From contig NZ_CADIJL010000021.1 in assembly GCF_902859695.1 (NCBI RefSeq), forward strand, positions 36,976 to 100,975: a stretch of DNA of 64,000 nt, read 5' to 3'. A program made the position numbers and the translations under genes. Below are positions 1 through 7,504 of this stretch, in pieces; position 1 is the stretch's first letter, and every line of letters starts with the position of its first letter. The notes under the pieces were generated by a model, which made no database searches, was not told the origin of the DNA, and worked only from the letters and a program-made list of their open reading frames with translations. Origin of the DNA: Achromobacter ruhlandii. Lineage in GTDB: Bacteria > Pseudomonadota > Gammaproteobacteria > Burkholderiales > Burkholderiaceae_B.

Positions 1-20
1 GGTTTCTCCTCGAAAATGTA

Positions 21-35
21 TGAGAATAATTCTCA
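21..35 (+). promoter_or_regulatory. Fur box upstream of the TonB receptor
   Basis: A perfect 15-bp palindrome, TGAGAAT-A-ATTCTCA, lies 23 bp before the receptor start codon. It matches 13 of 15 positions of the 7-1-7 Fur consensus (TGATAAT-N-ATTATCA). Binding of Fe-Fur here would block transcription of the downstream receptor in iron-replete cells. Confidence 0.75.
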
Positions 36-58
36 GTATTAACGAAGGAGAAGTACCC

Positions 59-2206
59 ATGCGTTCTAGGTTCGGGAACAAGGCGCGGCGCGCGCGGTTG
101 GCGCGTCAATGGCCGCTCTGGCTGGCGGTGGCGACGGGGCCGGCGCTGGCCGAAGGCACCCAGGAGGCCAAGGGCGCCGCCACCTTGCCCGCGGTCACCG
201 TCAGCGGCGAGCGCGAAGCCGGCGCCACGCAACAGCCTACGCTGGGCAAGCTGCCCTTGAGCGTGCGCGAGACGCCCCAATCGATCTCCGTGATCGGCCA
301 GGAACAGATCCGCCAGCAGAACCTGCACACCCTGGACGACGTCATGCGGCACGCCACCGGCATCACGGTGCAGCCGCACCATCACCTCACCACGGCCTAC
401 TTCGCGCGCGGCTTCCAGATCGAATCCTTCGAGCAGGACGGCGTGCCGGCCATGATGGGCAACCGCGCCGCCGCGCCGGAAGACATGGCCATCTACGAGC
501 GCGTCGAAATCCTGCGCGGCGCCAACGGCCTGTTGCACGGCGCCGGCAATCCCTCGGCCACCGTCAACCTGGTGCGCAAGCGCGGGCAGCGGCAATTCGC
601 CTTCGGCGGAGAACTCAGCGCCGGCAGTTGGGACAACTATCGCGCCGAAGTCGACCTGGGCGGGCCGCTGAACGACAGCGGCCGCGTGCGCGGCCGCGTC
701 GTCGGGGTCATGGCCGACCGCGGCTTCTTCTATGAAAGCGCGAACGAGAAGACCGGCCTGTTCTACGGCACTGCCGAGGTCGATCTGGGCCCGGACACCG
801 TGCTGTCGGCGGGCCTGCTGCACAGCCGCGTGCGCTCGCATCCGCCGCCCAGCATGGGCGGACTGCCGCGCTACAAGGACGGCGCGCCGATCGGGCTGCG
901 GCGCTCGGTCAACCTGGAGTCCGCCGGCAGCCGTTCCGACTGGAACACGACGCGCGTGTTCGCGGACCTGGACCACCGCTTCGGCCAGGGCTGGCGCGCG
1001 CGGCTCAGTGTCGACCATCTCCGCTCCAATTCCGAGATGAAGTACCTCACCGTCAACGGCGGGATCGACCGCGCGACGGGCCTGGGCGCCAAGCTGTCGG
1101 GAGGAGGCATCAAGTACGACAACAGCCAGACCAGCGTCGACGCCTACGTCAGCGGTCCGGTCGAACTGTTCGGGCGGCGCCACGAGCTGCTGTTCGGCGC
1201 CAATTCACTGCGGACTTCGTACGAGAACCTGAATGCCGATGTCACCAGCCCTCAGTTGAACATGCCGATGGACGTGTTCCACTGGCATCCGCGCGATGTG
1301 CCCGACTACGACATCGGCCCCTACAAGTTCGCGAGCATCAATCGCGACCGGGAGCAGGGCGTGTACGGCATGGGCCGCTTCTCGCTGGCCGATCCGCTGA
1401 CGCTGGTGCTGGGCGCGCGCATGGACTGGAGCCGGCTGCAAGCGCCCAAAGCGAGTCAGCGCACCAACGCCAGATTCACGCCCTATGGCGGCCTGATCGT
1501 CGACCTGGACCGGCAGTGGTCGCTGTATGGCAGTTACGCGCAGGTATTCATGCCGCAAATCGACCAGCTCGATCGCGACGGCCAGCCGCTCGATCCGGTC
1601 ACGGGCACCAACACCGAGGCCGGCGTCAAGGGCGAACTGATGGACGGCGCGCTCAACGTGTCCCTGGCGCTGTTCCAGATCCAGCAAAAGAACCGCGCCC
1701 AGGCCGACCCGTCGGTGGTGTGCGCGGGCCGACGCTGCCCCTCGGTCGCCGGGGGCGAGGTCCGCAGCCGCGGCTTCGAGGCCGAGGCCGCCGGCGCCAT
1801 CACGCCCTACTGGACGGTGGCGGCGGGCTACACCTTCAACACCACCAAGTACCTGGTGGACACGCGCGCCAGCGGCCAACCCTATGCCAGCTTCACGCCC
1901 AGGCACCTCTTCCGCCTGTGGACCGAGTACGCCCTGCCGGCGCTGGAGCGGCGCCTGAGCGTGGGCGGGGGCGTGCAGGTGCAATCGGGCTTCTACAACG
2001 TGGCCAAGACCATCACGCTGCGCCAGGGCGGCTACGCGCTGGCCGACATGCGCGTGGCCTACCGCGTCGACAAGCACGTCACGGTGGCGCTCAACGCCAA
2101 CAACCTGTTCGACCGCGTCTACTACCAGCGCCTGAACGATGCCAGCTGGACCAACTACTACGGCGAGCCGCGCAATTTCATGCTGACGGTGCGTGCCGAG
2201 TATTGA
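59..2206 (+). CDS. TonB-dependent siderophore receptor
   Basis: This is an outer-membrane ligand-gated porin of about 715 residues for ferric-siderophore uptake, powered by TonB-ExbB-ExbD. The N-terminus (MRSRFGNKARR, then a hydrophobic stretch ending GPALAEG) is a signal peptide. The plug domain follows (SVRETPQSISVIG at about 70-82, the DDVMRHATGI region, then VERVEILRGANGLLHG-type residues), and the rest is a beta-barrel ending in an aromatic residue (VRAEY). There is no N-terminal STN signalling domain between the signal peptide and the plug, so it should not signal through a FecI/FecR pair. I chose the ATG at 59 because AAGGAG lies just upstream; an in-frame ATG at 20 falls inside the Fur box. 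The siderophore cannot be told from sequence. Confidence 0.9.
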   Translation: MRSRFGNKARRARLARQWPLWLAVATGPALAEGTQEAKGAATLPAVTVSGEREAGATQQPTLGKLPLSVRETPQSISVIGQEQIRQQNLHTLDDVMRHATGITVQPHHHLTTAYFARGFQIESFEQDGVPAMMGNRAAAPEDMAIYERVEILRGANGLLHGAGNPSATVNLVRKRGQRQFAFGGELSAGSWDNYRAEVDLGGPLNDSGRVRGRVVGVMADRGFFYESANEKTGLFYGTAEVDLGPDTVLSAGLLHSRVRSHPPPSMGGLPRYKDGAPIGLRRSVNLESAGSRSDWNTTRVFADLDHRFGQGWRARLSVDHLRSNSEMKYLTVNGGIDRATGLGAKLSGGGIKYDNSQTSVDAYVSGPVELFGRRHELLFGANSLRTSYENLNADVTSPQLNMPMDVFHWHPRDVPDYDIGPYKFASINRDREQGVYGMGRFSLADPLTLVLGARMDWSRLQAPKASQRTNARFTPYGGLIVDLDRQWSLYGSYAQVFMPQIDQLDRDGQPLDPVTGTNTEAGVKGELMDGALNVSLALFQIQQKNRAQADPSVVCAGRRCPSVAGGEVRSRGFEAEAAGAITPYWTVAAGYTFNTTKYLVDTRASGQPYASFTPRHLFRLWTEYALPALERRLSVGGGVQVQSGFYNVAKTITLRQGGYALADMRVAYRVDKHVTVALNANNLFDRVYYQRLNDASWTNYYGEPRNFMLTVRAEY

Positions 2207-2382
2207 CCGTCGTCATCGGATGAGGCGGCCAGGGCGAGGCCCGTCACGCGGGGCTTGAGCGATCCCCGGCCGTCCAGCCAGCAAAAACTCCCGCGATCGC
2301 CATCGAGACCTCGGCGGTTGGCAGGGGCGAGCCGTGCCCTCGGCCAGTCTGGAGCCGGCCCGGGGCTCGGGATCCTGGCTCC

Positions 2383-2502
2383 GTCACTCTCCTTACCGGG
2401 GTGGCCGCCCGGGCGGGCTATGCCGCCGGTTTCGGCGGCGGGCTGCTGGCGGCCGTTGCCACCCTGGCATTCGGGACGCTGGCGCTGCGCCGCCCCGGGT
2501 GA
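2383..2502 (+). pseudogene. C-terminal remnant of a membrane transporter (possibly MFS)
   Basis: The 361-bp gap between the receptor and the Hsp70 gene contains a 39-codon open stretch ending at TGA (2500-2502). It reads like the last transmembrane helix of a permease: TGVAARAGYAAGFGGG, then LLAAVATLAFGTLALRRPG and stop. No start codon or ribosome-binding site belongs to it and the upstream DNA has no matching helices, so it looks like the tail of a deleted gene. The residue pattern resembles the twelfth helix of major-facilitator exporters, but so short a piece could be coincidence. The rest of the gap holds no recognisable gene. Confidence 0.35.
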
Positions 2503-2567
2503 CATGGCGTTTCGGGCGGTTGCGGCTACACTTGTGCGCCGTTTTGCTTTCAAGCCCCCGAATTTCC

Positions 2568-3821
2568 ATGATTTCCACCGCATGCGGCGTCGACTTCGGC
2601 ACCTCCAACTCCACCGTCGGCTGGAGCCGCCCCGACCAGCGCGCGCTCCTGGCCCTCGAAGACGGCAAGACCACCTTGCCCTCGGCCATCTTCTTCCACG
2701 ATGAAGACGCCGAGGTCAGTTACGGCCGCGCGGCCATCTCCGACTACCTGGCGGGCTACGACGGGCGCCTGATGCGCTCGATGAAAAGCCTGCTGGGCAG
2801 CTCGCTGATCGACGGCTCCACCGAGGTGCAGGGCCGCTCGATCCCGTTCCGCGTGCTGCTGACGCGCTTCATCGCCGAACTCAAGCGCCGCGCCGAGACC
2901 GCCGCCGGCCGCGACTTCACCCGCGCCGTGCTGGGCCGGCCGGTGTTTTTCGTCGACGACAACCCCGCCGCCGACCAGACCGCCCAGGACACGCTGGGCG
3001 AGATCGCGCGCAGCGTCGGCTTCACCGACATCGAATTCCAGTTCGAGCCGCTGGCGGCGGCCTTCGACTACGAGTCGCAGATCGACCGCGAGGAACTGGT
3101 GCTGGTCATCGACATCGGCGGCGGCACCTCCGACTTCTCGCTGATCCGCCTGGGCCCGGGCCGCGCCGCCAAGCCGGATCGCCGCGACGACATCCTGGCC
3201 TACGGCGGCGTGCACATTGGCGGGGTGGACTTCGACAAGCAGCTCAGCCTGGCGCACGTCATGCCGCTGCTGGGGCTGGGCAGCCAGTTGCGCAGCGGCA
3301 AGGACGTGCCGTCCACGCAATACGGCAACCTGGCCTGCTGGCACACCATCAACCAGGCCTACACCCGCAAGGCGGCCGAACACTTCGCCTACATCCGCGC
3401 CGAAGCCGGCGACCGCGACAAGATCGACCTGTTGCTGAACCTGGTCAAGCAGCGCGCCGGCCACTGGGTGGCGGTGCAGGTGGAAGAGGCCAAGATCGCG
3501 CTGTCGGAAGGCCCGGCCGCGCGCATCGACCTGTCGCGCATCGCGCCCGAGCTGGGCGTGGACGTGACGCGGCCGTCGTTCGACGTTAGCGTGGCGCGGC
3601 TGATCGAGAAGATCGAGCAGACCGTCGGCGTCCTGCTGCGCGACGCGGGCGTCGCCCCCGCCGACGTGGACACGGTGTTCTTCACCGGCGGTTCCAGCCG
3701 CGTGCCGCGCCTGCGCGATTGCGTCTCGGCGCTGGTGCCGCAGGCGCGCAGCGTCGAAGGCGACCTGTTCGGTAGCATCGGCGCCGGCCTGGCGCTGGAC
3801 GCCCGCCGCAAGTTCGATTGA
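2568..3821 (+). CDS. yegD: Hsp70-family chaperone-like ATPase (YegD type)
   Basis: This 417-residue protein is an actin/Hsp70-fold ATPase without the classical DnaK substrate-binding and lid domains, as in E. coli YegD. Visible motifs are the phosphate-1 loop near the N-terminus (GVDFGTSNSTVGW, residues 7-19), the phosphate-2 loop (DIGGGTSDF, around 181) and the adenosine-binding segment (FFTGGSSRVPRL, around 371). A much longer open frame runs upstream, but the conserved fold begins within six residues of the chosen ATG, so I start there. YegD-type proteins are assumed cytoplasmic; their clients and co-chaperones are not established. A GC-rich hairpin follows the stop codon, so it is probably monocistronic. 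Confidence 0.85.
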   Translation: MISTACGVDFGTSNSTVGWSRPDQRALLALEDGKTTLPSAIFFHDEDAEVSYGRAAISDYLAGYDGRLMRSMKSLLGSSLIDGSTEVQGRSIPFRVLLTRFIAELKRRAETAAGRDFTRAVLGRPVFFVDDNPAADQTAQDTLGEIARSVGFTDIEFQFEPLAAAFDYESQIDREELVLVIDIGGGTSDFSLIRLGPGRAAKPDRRDDILAYGGVHIGGVDFDKQLSLAHVMPLLGLGSQLRSGKDVPSTQYGNLACWHTINQAYTRKAAEHFAYIRAEAGDRDKIDLLLNLVKQRAGHWVAVQVEEAKIALSEGPAARIDLSRIAPELGVDVTRPSFDVSVARLIEKIEQTVGVLLRDAGVAPADVDTVFFTGGSSRVPRLRDCVSALVPQARSVEGDLFGSIGAGLALDARRKFD

Positions 3822-3826
3822 TACAC

Positions 3827-3848
3827 GGGGCGGCGAGCCTGCCGCCCC
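3827..3848 (+). terminator. Hairpin after yegD
   Basis: A perfect 8-bp stem (GGGGCGGC / GCCGCCCC) with a six-base loop starts five bases after the yegD stop codon. There is no T-tract, so it may be a weak or Rho-assisted terminator or an mRNA 3'-end stabiliser. Confidence 0.5.
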
Positions 3849-4151
3849 GAGATCCTCGGCGCTTGGGCCTGCGCGCCGCGCCCTGTCATATTGCCGGCAT
3901 CGCCGGCCCCCTCGGCCAGCGCGTCGATCGCGGTGCGCGTCTTCGAAGGCAGGTCGCGCGCCCGCGGTGGCCGCATCGGCGATGGTCCGCAGGTCGTCGA
4001 TGCGCAGGCGCGGGGGAGGGGGCATGATGCCCGTCATTACCATCACGCCCATCAGGTCCATGACGCGGCCATGACGGGCGCGGTGGTAAGCTGCAAGCTC
4101 TTCGCGCCGGCCGCCTTGCGTGGCGGCGCTCGCACCTTCCCACGCCGCGCC
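3849..4151. other. Intergenic region, no clear gene
   Basis: This roughly 300-bp stretch before the NUDIX gene has no convincing forward gene. On the minus strand, residues resembling a coding region appear in two frames (PPPPRLRIDDLRTIADA in one, ARDLPSKTRTAIDALAEGAG in the next), as expected if a short minus-strand gene had been broken by a frameshift. The evidence is only residue texture, and it may be chance in high-GC DNA. Confidence 0.25.
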
Positions 4152-4739
4152 ATGACCGACAAGTCCGATTCCCATCTGTTCGAAGAACGCGTCTCCACCG
4201 AGGCCGCCTACGATGGCCGCTTCCTCAAGATCCGCAACGACACCGTGCGGCTGCCCAACGGCAACACCTCCACGCGCGAGTACGTCGTGCACCCGGGCGC
4301 GGTGGTGGTGATCCCGTTGCTCGACGACGGCCGCGTGCTGCTCGAGCGCCAGTTCCGCTATCCGATCGGCCGCGTCATGACCGAATTCCCCGCCGGCAAG
4401 CTCGATCCGGGTGAAGACCCGCTGGCCTGCGGCAAGCGCGAACTGCTCGAAGAAACCGGCTACACCGCCACCCAGTGGGCCCGCGCCGGCGCGCTGCACC
4501 TGGCCATCGCCTATTCCACCGAGATCATCCACATCTACTTTGCGCGCGGCCTGCGCGCCGGCCCCCGGCAGCTGGACCAGGACGAATTCCTCGACGTCTT
4601 CAGCGCCCGGCCCGAAGACCTGTACGCGGCCTGCGCCAAGGGCGAAGTCACCGACGCCAAGACCCTGACCTGCACGCTGTGGCTGCAGAACGTGCTGTCC
4701 GGCGCCTGGCAGCTGGACTGGCAGGACCAGCCCGCCTGA
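4152..4739 (+). CDS. nudF: NUDIX hydrolase, ADP-ribose pyrophosphatase type
   Basis: This 195-residue cytoplasmic enzyme should hydrolyse ADP-ribose (or a related nucleoside diphosphate sugar) to AMP and ribose-5-phosphate. The Nudix box is complete at residues 82-104: G82, E88, then R96-E97-L-L-E100-E101-T-G, with the metal-binding glutamates intact. The preceding segment VVVIPLLDDGRVLLERQFRYP and the EFPAGKLDPGE entry to the box are typical of the ADP-ribose pyrophosphatase subgroup. The ATG at 4152 was chosen because conserved sequence starts shortly after it; longer in-frame starts add only low-complexity residues. A ferredoxin gene follows after 79 bp and could share its transcript. Substrate choice within the subgroup is inferred. 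Confidence 0.85.
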   Translation: MTDKSDSHLFEERVSTEAAYDGRFLKIRNDTVRLPNGNTSTREYVVHPGAVVVIPLLDDGRVLLERQFRYPIGRVMTEFPAGKLDPGEDPLACGKRELLEETGYTATQWARAGALHLAIAYSTEIIHIYFARGLRAGPRQLDQDEFLDVFSARPEDLYAACAKGEVTDAKTLTCTLWLQNVLSGAWQLDWQDQPA

Positions 4740-4818
4740 GCGGACAGCGGTCTTCCCGGGCCCGCCCTGAAGGCCGGCCCGCGCCGCCGCCCTCACTAGA
4801 CGAACGATCCCGCCGACC

Positions 4819-5154
4819 ATGCCCGTCTTTCCCGTCCTGGTGCAACCGTCCGGAATGCAGTTCGAGGCCGGCGCCGATTCGACCCTGCTGGCGGCAGCGC
4901 AGGCCGCCGGCATCAAGCTGCCCAGTTCCTGCCGCAACGGCACTTGTCGCGCCTGCATGTGCCTGATGCTGGAAGGCGAGATCGCCTACCGCATCGAATG
5001 GCCGGGCCTGTCGCGCGACGAGAAGGAAGAAGGCTGGATTCTGCCCTGCGTGGCCCAGGCCCGCTCACCGCTGGAAATCCAGTCGTTGCAAGCCGCGCCG
5101 CTAGAACCGGCGCCGCCGGCGCCACCGCGGCCGCTGACGGGTGCGCGGCGCTAG
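4819..5154 (+). CDS. Small [2Fe-2S] ferredoxin (plant type)
   Basis: This 111-residue protein has the plant-type ferredoxin cluster motif C38-x4-C43-x2-C46 with a distal C77 (ILPCVAQ), which would bind one [2Fe-2S] cluster. The segment GTCRACMCLMLEGEI is diagnostic. It lacks a fused reductase domain, so it must receive electrons from a separate reductase; no partner oxygenase or reductase is adjacent. A Pro/Ala-rich tail after residue 90 (PLEPAPPAPPRP) is probably disordered. It lies 79 bp downstream of the NUDIX gene, and the heptamer repeat array begins 28 bp after its stop codon. Confidence 0.85.
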   Translation: MPVFPVLVQPSGMQFEAGADSTLLAAAQAAGIKLPSSCRNGTCRACMCLMLEGEIAYRIEWPGLSRDEKEEGWILPCVAQARSPLEIQSLQAAPLEPAPPAPPRPLTGARR

Positions 5155-5182
5155 GCCGTGGTCCGTCCTCCGCTCGCTGCCC

Positions 5183-5357
5183 GCTTTCCGCTTCCCGCTT
5201 CCCGTTTCCCGCTTTCCGCTTTCCGCTTTCCGCTTTCCGCTTCCCGATTCCCGATTCCCGCTTCCCGCTTCCCGCTTCCCGCTTCCCGCCGCCCGCCGCC
5301 AGCCGCCCGCCGCCAGCCGCCAGCCGCCCGCCGCCAGCCGCCAGCCGCCAGCCGCCC
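5183..5357. repeat. 25-unit heptanucleotide repeat array
   Basis: Exactly 175 bp consists of 25 uninterrupted 7-bp units in register. The first 15 are variants of GCTTTCC or GCTTCCC (one GTTTCCC, two GATTCCC). The last ten are GCCGCCC or GCCGCCA in a mixed order. The array sits between the ferredoxin stop codon and the AhpD-like gene. Because 7 is not a multiple of 3, gain or loss of units would shift any frame crossing it, but no real gene does. Open frames reading through it on both strands are repeat artefacts. Confidence 0.95.
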
Positions 5358-5504
5358 GGCACAGCACGGCAACCGTCGGAGTCGCGGTTGATACGAATAA
5401 GCATATAAGCGCGATTTTCCGGCTAAATCATCGCTGCCCGGCCGCGCATACTGCCTCCATGGCGTCAGGCATTCAGCCACGCCGCTTTTTTCAAGGAGCA
5501 GGAC

Positions 5505-5846
5505 ATGCTGGATTGGGTGAATTACCAAAAGGAACTGATGGGCCGCATCGGTGAACTGGGCGCGCTGACGCCCGACACGCTCAAGGGCTACCAGGCGCTG
5601 TCGGCCGCCGGCGCCAAGACCGCGCACCTGGATGCCAAGACGCGCGAATTGATCGCGCTGGCGGTGGCGGTCACGACCCGCTGCGACGGCTGCATCACGG
5701 TGCATTCGGCGCAGGCGCTCAAGCACGGCGCCACCCGCGAGGAAATCGGCGAGGCGCTGGGCGTGGCGGTGGCTTTGAACGCCGGCGCCGCGATGGTGTA
5801 TTCGGCCCGCGTGCTGGACGCCGTCAGCGCGCACCGGCCGGGCTGA
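5505..5846 (+). CDS. AhpD / carboxymuconolactone-decarboxylase-family protein
   Basis: This 113-residue protein has the alkylhydroperoxidase D motif: E48, then C60-D-G-C63 and H67 (TTRCDGCITVHSAQALKHGA). In AhpD these residues form a thiol-based peroxidase proton-relay site. Single-domain members of this size work in oxidative-stress defence or as uncharacterised thiol enzymes; no ahpC is nearby, so the substrate is unknown. A good ribosome-binding site (AAGGAG, 5492-5497) precedes the ATG. The 147 bp between the repeat array and the start codon probably hold its promoter. Confidence 0.85.
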   Translation: MLDWVNYQKELMGRIGELGALTPDTLKGYQALSAAGAKTAHLDAKTRELIALAVAVTTRCDGCITVHSAQALKHGATREEIGEALGVAVALNAGAAMVYSARVLDAVSAHRPG

Positions 5847-5946
5847 CGGCCCGCGCAGCATCGCCCGGTCGCACGCCGCCGGCGCGTGCCGCTGGCCCGT
5901 CTTTGGACTGGCGGCCGGGCACGCGGGCCGTTCCCCGCGTGCGGCG

Positions 5947-7248
5947 TCAGTCGTGCCGGTGCATGGCCGACTGATGCTTGGTGTCGCGCATGGTCGCGTA
6001 GACCAGCAGCGAGATGAAGATCACGCCCGCCAGGTAGTAGTAGAACCACTGCTCGTGACCCTGCTGCTTGAACCAGAGCGCGATGGCGGGCGCCGTGCCG
6101 CCGAAGATCGACACGGTGATGGCGTAGGGCACCGCCACGCCGGTGGCGCGGATATTGGTGGGGAACAGCTCGGCCTTCACCACGGCGTTGATCGAGGTGT
6201 AGCCGGCCGTGAAGATCCAGGCCGCGCAGATCAGCAGGAAGGCGATGAACGGCGAGCGGGTCTGCGACAGCGTCATCAGCAGCGGCACGGTAAGCAGCGC
6301 GCCGGCGATGCCGAAGAACACCAGCAGCGGCTTGCGGCCGATCCTGTCGGACAGCGCGCCATACAGCGGCTGCAGGATCAGCGCGAAGATCAGCGACGCG
6401 GCGATCACGTAGGTGGTGACGATGTCGGAGAACCCGGCGGTCTGCCGCACGAAGGTCTGCATGTAGGTGGTGAAGGTGTAGAACGCCGCCGTACCGCCGG
6501 CCGTCAGGCCCACCACGATGGCGACCTCGCGCGGATAGCGCAGCAGGCCGCGCAGGGAACTGGTCTTGGGCTTGGTCTGGCTGGCCTGCCGGTAGGAGTC
6601 GGTTTCCGGCATGTCGCGCCGCATGACGGCGGTGATGATGGCCAGCATGGCGCCGATCACGAAGGGAATGCGCCAGCCCCATTCCACCAGCTGCTCATGC
6701 GTCAGGAATACGTTCTGCAGTAACAGCAGCACCAGGATCGCGCAGAGCTGGCCGCCGATCAGCGTGACGTACTGGAAGCTGGAATAGAAGCCGCGATGAT
6801 CGGGATCGGCGATCTCGGTGAGGTAGGTGGCGCTGGCGCCGTATTCGCCGCCCAGGCTCAGGCCCTCGATGACCCGCGCCAGCGCCAGCAGCGCCGGCGC
6901 CGCCAGGCCGATGGAGGCATAGGTGGGCGTGACCGCGATGATCAGCGACCCCACGCACATCATGCCCACCGAGACCATCAGCGATAATCGGCGTCCGTGC
7001 CGGTCGGCCAGGTGGCCGAACAGCCAGCCCCCCAGCGGCCGCACGATGAAGCCGGCGGCGAACAGCGTGGCGGCGTTCAGCTGCTGCACGACGGGATCGT
7101 GCGAGGGGAAGAAGGCGGGGGCGAAGTACAGGGCGAAGGCGGTATAGGCGTAGAAGTCATACCATTCGACCAGGTTGCCCATGGAGCCGACGAAGATCGC
7201 CTTGATGCGGCGTTTGGCGTCGGGCATGTCGAGATACGCTTGGCTCAT
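5947..7248 (-). CDS. MFS permease, metabolite:H+ symporter (MHS/KgtP-like)
   Basis: A 433-residue inner-membrane permease with about 12 predicted helices. It carries the hallmarks of the metabolite:H+ symporter family (KgtP, ProP, ShiA): GNLVEWYDFYAY early in helix 1, the loop 2-3 motif GHLADRHGRRLSL, and ARVIEGLSLGGEYG in helix 4. The likely substrate is a small carboxylate or osmolyte taken up with protons, most like alpha-ketoglutarate permease. I start at MSQAYLDM, which follows a GGAAG ribosome-binding site; a start 17 codons earlier has none. It stands alone between an AhpD-like gene and a hydrolase gene, so context does not name the substrate. Confidence 0.85.
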   Translation of the reverse strand: MSQAYLDMPDAKRRIKAIFVGSMGNLVEWYDFYAYTAFALYFAPAFFPSHDPVVQQLNAATLFAAGFIVRPLGGWLFGHLADRHGRRLSLMVSVGMMCVGSLIIAVTPTYASIGLAAPALLALARVIEGLSLGGEYGASATYLTEIADPDHRGFYSSFQYVTLIGGQLCAILVLLLLQNVFLTHEQLVEWGWRIPFVIGAMLAIITAVMRRDMPETDSYRQASQTKPKTSSLRGLLRYPREVAIVVGLTAGGTAAFYTFTTYMQTFVRQTAGFSDIVTTYVIAASLIFALILQPLYGALSDRIGRKPLLVFFGIAGALLTVPLLMTLSQTRSPFIAFLLICAAWIFTAGYTSINAVVKAELFPTNIRATGVAVPYAITVSIFGGTAPAIALWFKQQGHEQWFYYYLAGVIFISLLVYATMRDTKHQSAMHRHD

Positions 7249-7299
7249 ATCTGTCTTCCACGGAGACGGTACCCGCCTATCTTGCGCCTGCCGGCACAA

Positions 7300-7317
7300 A
7301 AATGCACCCCTGCATTT
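7300..7317. promoter_or_regulatory. Inverted repeat upstream of the MHS permease
   Basis: AAATGCA-cccc-TGCATTT is a perfect 7-bp inverted repeat about 52 bp before the permease start codon. Its position suits an operator for a dimeric regulator, but no regulator gene is adjacent. The 256 bp between the permease and the hydrolase gene holds nothing else recognisable. Confidence 0.4.
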
Positions 7318-7504
7318 GTCCGGGATGTTTGTTCAGCTTGGTGTCAAGAATTGCCGTGGCGGCAGGCACGCGGCTTGCGGTCCCGTGCCTGCGTTCGGCT
7401 CGCCGTGCGTATTGCCCGCGGCGCCTTGCCCGCGGACTGTCCGCGCAATGCCGCGCGGGTGCCGTGGCTGGGTCGGCGGCCGCGCCGCCGGCGGGGATCG
7501 CCGC

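Noticed and set aside
2550..4958. Very long minus-strand open frame of about 800 codons opposite yegD and the NUDIX gene
   Set aside because: It is antisense to two well-recognised genes, has no ribosome-binding site and its residues are the Ala/Gly/Arg/Val mixture typical of high-GC antisense frames.
5141..5408. Open frames through the heptamer array on both strands
   Set aside because: Repeats of 7 bp give seven-residue periodic peptides in every frame, so open frames here are expected without coding.
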